Assembly (NCBI GenBank): GCA_016872675.1 | Contig: VGZG01000011.1 | Span: forward strand, 1-64,000 | DNA: 64,000 nt | Direction: 5' to 3' | Origin: Planctomycetota bacterium | GTDB lineage: Bacteria; Planctomycetota; UBA1135; UBA2386 | Part shown: one piece after another, positions 57,571 to 64,000 of the stretch | Position numbering within the stretch: the stretch's first letter is position 1 | Layout: every line of letters starts with the position of its first letter | The notes under the pieces: generated by a model | What the model was told of the DNA's origin: nothing | Database searches by the model: none | The model's input: the letters and a program-made list of their open reading frames with translations, nothing else | Translations under genes and position numbers: made by a program

Positions 57571-58299
57571 TTGCGCCTCTTTGCGATCAGCGACCTGCAC
57601 CTAGCGCTCGGCGTCGACAAGCCGATGGACATCTTCGGCCCGCAGTGGGTCGGCCACGCCGAGCGCATGCAGAAGGCATGGGACGCGATGGTCGCTCCCG
57701 ACGACTGGGTGCTCGTCGGCGGCGACACGTCGTGGGGTCTCGACTTTGCCGAGGCGAAGCCCGACCTCGAGTGGCTTGGCCAGCGCACTGGCCGCAAAGT
57801 GCTGATCCGCGGCAACCACTGCACGTGGTGGCCGCGCGGCGCGGTGGTGCGCGACAAGCTGCAGGCGCAGGTCGATCCGTCGATCTTCCTACTGCAGGCC
57901 AACGCCATCCGTCTTGACGACGGCACCGTCGTCGTCGGCAGTCGTCTGTGGGATCCGCCGGACGCGCCGTGGGCCGAGCCAGACGCCGCCAAGATCTTCC
58001 AGCGCGAGCTCAACTTCCTGCAGCAGTCGATCGACGCCGGCAAGAAGCTCGGCGGCTGCGTGCCCGGCGCGAGGACCATCGCGCTCGTGCACTACCCGCC
58101 GCGCTATTCGGACGGCCGCGAGACCGGCGCGGTGCCGCTGCTCAAGGCCGCCGGCGTGCGCTCGTGCATCTACGGCCACCTGCACGGCAAGGACCACAAG
58201 TACGGCTTCCAGGGCGACGCGGACGGCATCCGCTACTACCTCGCCTCGGTCGACGCGATCGACTTCCAGCCGATTCCGATCGAGCTGCCGCCGACGTAG
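57571..58299 (+). CDS. Metallophosphoesterase
   Basis: TTG start; LRLFAISDLHLALG ... WVLVGGDTSWGLDF, LIRGNHCTWW, IALVHYPPRY, SCIYGHLHGKDH. Confidence 0.9.
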   Translation: MRLFAISDLHLALGVDKPMDIFGPQWVGHAERMQKAWDAMVAPDDWVLVGGDTSWGLDFAEAKPDLEWLGQRTGRKVLIRGNHCTWWPRGAVVRDKLQAQVDPSIFLLQANAIRLDDGTVVVGSRLWDPPDAPWAEPDAAKIFQRELNFLQQSIDAGKKLGGCVPGARTIALVHYPPRYSDGRETGAVPLLKAAGVRSCIYGHLHGKDHKYGFQGDADGIRYYLASVDAIDFQPIPIELPPT

Positions 58300-58315
58300 T
58301 TCCGGCCGCTCGCCG

Positions 58316-58918
58316 TCAGGCGTCGACGGTCGCGTCGAGGCGGCGGCGCTGGGTCAGCAGTTCGCCGCGCAGCGACACGTCGACGATGCGGCGGCGCTGC
58401 ATCCGGTCGCGCACCAGGAACGTCCAGCGCTCCTCGCCGCCCGGCCCCGAGACGATGCGCGCTTCGTCGATCGTGGCGCCGAGGTCGGTTACCGCGCGCA
58501 GCGCGTCGGTCGGGACCTCGCGCACCGACACCGTGTGCCAGCGTTCGAGCACGCCGCCGTCAGGGGTGACCAGCGCCGAGCGCGACTGCGCTGACTCGGC
58601 ATAGCGCTTTTCGACCCGCCAGCCGCTGCCGTGCGGGCCCGACTCGAAGCCGGCGAACGTCACCGCGCCGCCGGGCGCGATTGCTTCGATCGCCGTGCGC
58701 GCCGCGGGCGGCAGCAAGCCTTCGCCGACCGGCACGGCGGCGACGACGACGCGATCGCCGATGAGTTCGAGCCGTGCGGCGCCGTCGCCGGGGCTCTCGA
58801 TCAGCCGCTCCAAGGCCGGCCGCGCGCTGGGGCCGGTCCCAGCGCAGCCGCCGAGGGCCGCCGCCATGGCGGCGAGGGCGAGCGTGGCGGGACCGGCGCG
58901 TGGCGTCATGCGGCGCAC
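58316..58918 (-). CDS. Putative lipoprotein of unknown function
   Basis: MRRMTPRAGPATLALAAMAAALGGCAGTGPSARP (lipobox ALGGC); 200 aa. Confidence 0.68.
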   Translation of the reverse strand: MRRMTPRAGPATLALAAMAAALGGCAGTGPSARPALERLIESPGDGAARLELIGDRVVVAAVPVGEGLLPPAARTAIEAIAPGGAVTFAGFESGPHGSGWRVEKRYAESAQSRSALVTPDGGVLERWHTVSVREVPTDALRAVTDLGATIDEARIVSGPGGEERWTFLVRDRMQRRRIVDVSLRGELLTQRRRLDATVDA

Positions 58919-59000
58919 TTTCGCGCCGCCGGCGACGGACGCAAGGACCCACGCTCCGTCCTTGATCCCCCGCGCCGCTCGCCGAGACTGGCGGCCTCCG

Positions 59001-59624
59001 ATGATCCAGCAACCCTTCGATCAGCTCGTCGCCGCGCTGGCCGCCAAGACGCCGACGCCGGGCGGTGGCGCGGCCGCGGCGATGTCCGGCTGCATGGGCG
59101 CCGCCCTGTTCCTGATGGTGGTGCGCTACTCGCGCGGCAAGAAGGCCAACCTCGAGCGCGACGCCGAGCTCGCCGTCGCCGAGCAGAAGCTCGCCGCGCA
59201 GTTGCAGGCGCTGCTGCCGATGGCAGAGCGCGACTGCCGGTCGTTCGATGGCGTGTCAGCGGCCTTCGGCATGAAGAAGGACACCGATGCCGACAAGTCG
59301 GCGCGCACCGCCGCGATCCAACAGGCGACCGTCGGCGCGATGATCGTGCCGGAGGAGACGCTGGCGATGTGCCGCGGCGTGTTCACGACCATCCAGCCGG
59401 TGATCGGTTGCGTCGGCAAGGCGATCGCCAGCGACCTCGCCGCCGGCGCGCAGCTGCTGCTGGCCGGCGCCGAGGGCGCCTACCTCAACGTCCGCATCAA
59501 CGCCGGCTCGCTCGACGACAAGGCGTTCGCTGGCAAGGCGATGGCCCGCGCCGACGCGCTGCTCGCCGAGACCCGCAAGGCCCAGGTCGCGATCGCCGCG
59601 ACCGTCGACGCGCTGCTGCGATGA
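59001..59624 (+). CDS. Cyclodeaminase/cyclohydrolase family protein (FTCD C-terminal-like)
   Basis: ATG 59001; FDQLVAALAAKTPTPGGGAAAAMSGCMGAALFLMVVRYSRGKK. Confidence 0.88.
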   Translation: MIQQPFDQLVAALAAKTPTPGGGAAAAMSGCMGAALFLMVVRYSRGKKANLERDAELAVAEQKLAAQLQALLPMAERDCRSFDGVSAAFGMKKDTDADKSARTAAIQQATVGAMIVPEETLAMCRGVFTTIQPVIGCVGKAIASDLAAGAQLLLAGAEGAYLNVRINAGSLDDKAFAGKAMARADALLAETRKAQVAIAATVDALLR

Positions 59625-61159
59625 GCGCGCGCACGCCGCTCCTGCTGTGCGTGCTCGACGGCTTCGGCGAGGCCGCGCCGGGCCCGGGCAATGCCATCCA
59701 CCTGGCGCAGCCGCGCTTCTGGATGGGCCTGCGCGACAAGTGGCCGACGACCTTGCTCGAAGCGAGCGGCGAGGCTGTCGGCCTGCCGTGCGGGCTGATG
59801 GGCAACTCCGAGGTCGGCCACCTCAACATCGGCGCCGGCCGCGTTGTCTACCAGGAGATCACGCGCATCGACCGCGAGATCCGCGAGGGTCGCTTCCAGC
59901 AGAACGCGGCGTTGCGCTCGGCGATCGACCACGCCGTGCGCAAGCGCGCGACGCTGCATCTGTTCGGCCTGCTCAGCGACGGCGGCGTGCACAGCAGCGA
60001 CCAGCACCTGCGCGCGCTGCTGGCGATGGCGGCGGCGGCCGGCCTGCGCGGCGAGTCCGTCGTGCTGCACGCGTTCCTCGACGGCCGTGACACGCCACCG
60101 CGCTCGGCGCAGCCGTATCTCGCGAAGGCCGAGCGGTGGATGGCCGAACTCGGCTGCGGCCGCGTCGGCAGCGCCATCGGTCGCTACTACGCGATGGACC
60201 GCGACAAGCGCTGGGAGCGCGTGCAGAAGGCTTACGACGCGCTGACCACCGGCGCCGGCCTGCGCGCCGAGACGGCGCAGGCGGCGCTGGCGGCGGCGTA
60301 CGCACGCAACGAGGGCGACGAGTTCGTGCAGCCGACGATCGTCGGCGCGCCGGACCGCGGCCGCGTGCGCGACGGCGACGCGGTGATCTTCTTCAACTTC
60401 CGCACCGACCGCGCGCGCCACCTCAGCGAGGCGTTCCTGCCCGGCTTCACGGCCTTCCCGCGCGCTGCAGCGCCGACGACGCACTACGTGACGATGACGC
60501 GCTACCGCGAGGACTTCCCGTTCCCGGTCGCGTACATGCCGCAGGGCCTCGACGGCATCTTCCCGCAGATCGTCAGCGCGTCCGGCATGAAGCAGCTGCG
60601 CATCGCGGAGACGGAGAAGTACGCGCACGTGACGTTCTTCTTCTCCGGCGGCAACGAAAAGGAGTGTCCCGGCGAGAGGCGCGTGCTGATTCCGAGCCCC
60701 AAGGTCGCCACCTACGACCTGCAACCGGAGATGTCGGCGATCCCGGTGACCGACGCGCTGCTCGGCGAGCTCGCCGGCGACCAGCGCCCCGACGTCGTCG
60801 TGCTCAACCTCGCCAACGCCGACATGGTCGGCCACAGCGGCATCATCCCGGCGGCGGTCAAGGCCGTGCAGGCGATCGACCAGTGCCTCGCGCGCATCGT
60901 GCCGGCGTTCCTCGACCGCGGCGGCACCGTCGCGATCACCGCCGACCACGGCAACATCGAGATGATGATCGACCCGGCGACTGGCGAGCCGCACACTGCG
61001 CACACGACCAATCCGGTGCCGCTGCTGATCGCCGGCGAAGGCGCGCGCGGCCGTTCGCTGCGCGCCGGCGGCCGGCTGTGCGACGTCGTCACGACGTTGA
61101 TGCCGATCGTCGGTCTCCCGCGCAGCGCCGGCATGGACGGCGTCGACCTCTTCGCATGA
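59621..61159 (+). CDS. gpmI: 2,3-bisphosphoglycerate-independent phosphoglycerate mutase
   Basis: ATG 59621 overlaps previous stop; LLCVLDGFGEAAPGPGNAIHLA, GLMGNSEVGHLNIGAGRVVYQEITRID, AFLDGRDTPPRSA, VAITADHGNIEMMIDPATGEPHTAHTTNPVPLLI. Confidence 0.96.
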   Translation: MSARTPLLLCVLDGFGEAAPGPGNAIHLAQPRFWMGLRDKWPTTLLEASGEAVGLPCGLMGNSEVGHLNIGAGRVVYQEITRIDREIREGRFQQNAALRSAIDHAVRKRATLHLFGLLSDGGVHSSDQHLRALLAMAAAAGLRGESVVLHAFLDGRDTPPRSAQPYLAKAERWMAELGCGRVGSAIGRYYAMDRDKRWERVQKAYDALTTGAGLRAETAQAALAAAYARNEGDEFVQPTIVGAPDRGRVRDGDAVIFFNFRTDRARHLSEAFLPGFTAFPRAAAPTTHYVTMTRYREDFPFPVAYMPQGLDGIFPQIVSASGMKQLRIAETEKYAHVTFFFSGGNEKECPGERRVLIPSPKVATYDLQPEMSAIPVTDALLGELAGDQRPDVVVLNLANADMVGHSGIIPAAVKAVQAIDQCLARIVPAFLDRGGTVAITADHGNIEMMIDPATGEPHTAHTTNPVPLLIAGEGARGRSLRAGGRLCDVVTTLMPIVGLPRSAGMDGVDLFA

Positions 61160-62556
61160 ACCACCTCCTCGCGCCGTCGTTCCTGCTCGTTGTCGCCGCT
61201 GCGCTCCCCGCCCAGGACGCGACGCCGCTGCCGGGCAAGCCGCCCGAGCTGGTCGTTGACGTCATCGCGCGTGCGCTGCGCGACATCGATCCGGCCCGTG
61301 TCGAGAGCACAGTGCGGACGCTCGTTGGCTTCGGCACGCGCCACGTGCTGTCGCGCACCGACAGCGACACCGAAGGCGCGGGCGCGGCGCGCAAGTGGCT
61401 GCGCAGCGAGTACGAGGCGATCGCCCAGGCGAGCGGCGGCCGGTTGTCGGTGACGCTGCAGAGCGAGACCGTGCCGTGCGCGCGACCGGGCATGCCCAAC
61501 CGCGTGCCGATCGTCAACGTGATCGCGACGCTGCGCGGCACGACCGATCCCGAGCGCGTGTACGTCGTCGGCGGCCACTACGACTCGCGCAACAGCGCCG
61601 GCGAGGATGGCGCGAAGGCCGCGCCCGGCGCGGTCGACGACGCGTCCGGCACCGCGGTGGCGCTCGAGGCCTGCCGCGTGCTCGCGAGCATGCGGTTCCC
61701 GGCGACGCTGGTGTTCGTCGCCTACGACGGCGAGGAGCAGGGCCTGATCGGCAGCAAGGCGCACGCCAAGGCGCTCGCCGCCGCCGGCGCGCGCGTGGAT
61801 GGCATGATTGCCTGCGACATCGTCGGCAACACGCTCGGCATGGACGGCGCCCGCTACGACCGGCACCTGCGCTGCTTCAGCTACGCGCCGAGCGGCGCCG
61901 ACAGCTTCGGCCGCAGCCTCGCGCGCGCCGCCGCGCACGCCGCGCGCACGCACGTGCCCGGCTTCGGCGTGCAGCTGATCTTCCGCGGCGATCGCTACGG
62001 CCGCGGCGGCGACCACCGCTCGTTCTTCGACGAAGGCTTCCCGGCGGTGCGCTTCAGCGAGCCGCGCGAGGACTTCTCGCGCCAGCACCAGGACGTCGTG
62101 CTGCGCGACGGCAAGCCGTACGGCGACCTGCCGGACTGGGCCGACTTCGCCTACTCGGCCAACGTCTGCCGCGTCGTCGTCGCCACGCTGGCTGAACTCG
62201 CGTCGGCGCCGCCGGCGCCGCGCGTCATCACTGCCGAGCTGCGCCGCGACCGCTACGACACCGAGGTCGTGTACGAACTGCCCGCCAGCGCGGCGGCCGC
62301 CGAGTTCGTCTGGCGGCTGACGACCGACGCCGACTGGACGCACGTGGTGGCGCAGGCGCAGGCGGCGCCGAAGGCGACGCGCAGCGACCGCTGGCTGGCG
62401 ACGCTCGCCGGGGTCTGCCTCGACGACGTGGTCGTCGGCGTGCGCAGCGTCGGCGCCGACGGCAGCCGCAGCCGGGTGGCGACGCCGCCCGAGCCGGATC
62501 GCTTCGACCAACGTCCGCGCGGCGCCGCGGGCCAGACGCAAGGCAACGACAAGTGA
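61156..62556 (+). CDS. Exported M28 family metallopeptidase
   Basis: ATG 61156 overlaps previous stop; signal peptide; VYVVGGHYDSRNSAGEDGAKAAPGAVDDASGTAVALEACRVL, VFVAYDGEEQGLIGS, RGGDHRSFFDEGFPAVRFSEP. Confidence 0.93.
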   Translation: MNHLLAPSFLLVVAAALPAQDATPLPGKPPELVVDVIARALRDIDPARVESTVRTLVGFGTRHVLSRTDSDTEGAGAARKWLRSEYEAIAQASGGRLSVTLQSETVPCARPGMPNRVPIVNVIATLRGTTDPERVYVVGGHYDSRNSAGEDGAKAAPGAVDDASGTAVALEACRVLASMRFPATLVFVAYDGEEQGLIGSKAHAKALAAAGARVDGMIACDIVGNTLGMDGARYDRHLRCFSYAPSGADSFGRSLARAAAHAARTHVPGFGVQLIFRGDRYGRGGDHRSFFDEGFPAVRFSEPREDFSRQHQDVVLRDGKPYGDLPDWADFAYSANVCRVVVATLAELASAPPAPRVITAELRRDRYDTEVVYELPASAAAAEFVWRLTTDADWTHVVAQAQAAPKATRSDRWLATLAGVCLDDVVVGVRSVGADGSRSRVATPPEPDRFDQRPRGAAGQTQGNDK

Positions 62557-64000
62557 TGACGACCATGGCTAGGACCGTTTTCCGCACACCGGCTGCGTTG
62601 CTCGCGCTCGCCGTTGCCTTCGCTGCGTGCGAGAAGGGCCCGGGCAGCGAGGTCGGGCCGACGGCGCCGGACCTGCCGTCCGCCAGCTGCAAGGCCGTCG
62701 TGCTCGACGACCAGGGCCGCGGCGTCGCCGGCGCGGTGGTCGTCGCCGGCGCTGCGCGCGCGGTGACCGGCCGCAGCGGCCGCGCCGACTTCGAGGCCGC
62801 CGTGCGCGGCGCGCAGATCGTCCGTGTCGACGCGTCCGCGGCGGCGGCGGTCGACGGCGACCGGCTCGCGTCGTTCGCGGTCGCGCTCGACGTCGTCGGC
62901 CAGGACCTGCCGCAGGTCCTGCACGTGCCGGACCTCGCCGTTGGCGCCGTCGTGCCGACCGGCGCGCAGGCCGCTGCGACTACGATCGCGACGACGTCGG
63001 GCGAGGAACTCGTCGTGCCGATCGGCGCCAACGTCAGCGACGGCGCCGCCACGGCCGTCGACCTCGACCTGCGGCTGGGCGTGCTGCAGGCCACGCACCT
63101 GCCGGGCGCGCTGCCGACGCCAGCGTCCGCGAGCGAGGCCTTCGTGTGGACGCGGGGCGTGTTCGTCGCGCCCCTCGGCGTCGCCATCGCGCCCGCGGCC
63201 GTGCTCTCGACGCCCGACGACGCTGGGTTCACCGGCGCTGCCGCCGCGCCGCGGCTCTTCCGCCTCGACGACGTCACCGGCGCGTGGACGGAGGTCGCCG
63301 TCGCGGTGACCGTCGCCAGCGGCCGGATCACCGCCGCCGGCGTCGCCCAGGGCGGCCTGTACGCATTCGCGGCCCCGGCCCTCGCCGGCGTCGTGCGCGG
63401 ACGCATCGTCGACGCCAGCGGCACGGGAACCGAACCGGGCGTCGCGGTGCGCGACGCGATGGTGCGCGTCGACCACGTCGCCACGGCGACCGACGCGCAG
63501 GGTTTCTTCCGCTGCGACGGCGTCGCCGTGCAGACTCCGGCCGGCGACGCCCGCAGCGCCGCGTTCGCCGCCTTCGCCGGCGGCACGTGGCTGCCGACGC
63601 GCGCCGCGGCGACGGTCGCGCTGGCGAGCGGCGAGACCGATCTCGGCGACCGCGTGCTCGACACGCAATGGGCCGGCAACGTGCTGCTGCAGCAGATCCG
63701 CCGCGGCCGCGCCGAGGGCCTGCTGCCCGTGCAGATGAGCGGCCTGCGCGGCGGCGTCGCCGTCGCGACGACCAGTGACGCGGATGGCGTCGCGCTGCTC
63801 GAGGACGTGCCGAACGGCTACGCCGGTTTCGACGATGCGCGCGTCGGCGGCACGCGCGGCGTGATGATTGCGCAGGCCGTGCATTTCTTCGACTTCGGCC
63901 GGCGCTGGAGTTCCGTCACTCAGTTCGTCGCCGACCGGTCGTGGAGCGAGGACGCAAGCGCCGCGGCGATTCTTGCTTGCGACGTGGGCGGCGGCGGCCC
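62556..64000 (+). CDS. Putative lipoprotein with regulatory-like (carboxypeptidase-type) repeats, truncated by window edge
   Basis: Open frame from ATG 62556/62565 to the window end without a stop seen, hence absent from the ORF track. MTTMARTVFRTPAALLALAVAFAACEKGPGSEVGP; CKAVVLDDQGRGVAGAVVVAGAARAVTGRSGRADFEA; RGRIVDASGTGTEPGVAVRDAMVRVDHVATATDAQGFFRCDGV. Confidence 0.75.
   Translation, partial: MTTMARTVFRTPAALLALAVAFAACEKGPGSEVGPTAPDLPSASCKAVVLDDQGRGVAGAVVVAGAARAVTGRSGRADFEAAVRGAQIVRVDASAAAAVDGDRLASFAVALDVVGQDLPQVLHVPDLAVGAVVPTGAQAAATTIATTSGEELVVPIGANVSDGAATAVDLDLRLGVLQATHLPGALPTPASASEAFVWTRGVFVAPLGVAIAPAAVLSTPDDAGFTGAAAAPRLFRLDDVTGAWTEVAVAVTVASGRITAAGVAQGGLYAFAAPALAGVVRGRIVDASGTGTEPGVAVRDAMVRVDHVATATDAQGFFRCDGVAVQTPAGDARSAAFAAFAGGTWLPTRAAATVALASGETDLGDRVLDTQWAGNVLLQQIRRGRAEGLLPVQMSGLRGGVAVATTSDADGVALLEDVPNGYAGFDDARVGGTRGVMIAQAVHFFDFGRRWSSVTQFVADRSWSEDASAAAILACDVGGGG

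Overview
The window is 64 kb of very GC-rich bacterial chromosome. Planctomycete-type exported proteins and a predicted heme-binding dehydrogenase suggest Planctomycetota, but this is an inference. It is densely coded on both strands. I see no transposase, integrase, CRISPR array, phage module, rRNA or recognised defence island. Recognisable modules: an RND efflux tripartite set; a soluble NAD-linked formate dehydrogenase cluster (fdsGBAD-like) whose alpha subunit is split in two; a glycolate oxidase glcDEF-like operon; ppk1; gpmI in a chain of overlapping genes; an XdhC-family protein; a stand-alone MetE-like protein; an Endonuclease I; and tRNA-Val(UAC) and tRNA-Asp(GUC). The points most worth a second look are: (1) a Pls/PosA-type single-module NRPS placed 1 nt downstream of a YaeQ-family gene; (2) a pilT-like pseudogene reconstructed by hand from two frames and missed by the ORF track; (3) a 21-bp near-perfect hairpin over the start codon of a lipoprotein gene; (4) a 669-aa exported protein built from about eleven GG(N/K/D)D-type repeats; (5) a possible C-terminal domain shared by three exported proteins; (6) the split FDH alpha subunit. 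Most of the long ORFs in the six-frame track are GC-driven shadow ORFs. No database search was run; all family names come from motif recognition.
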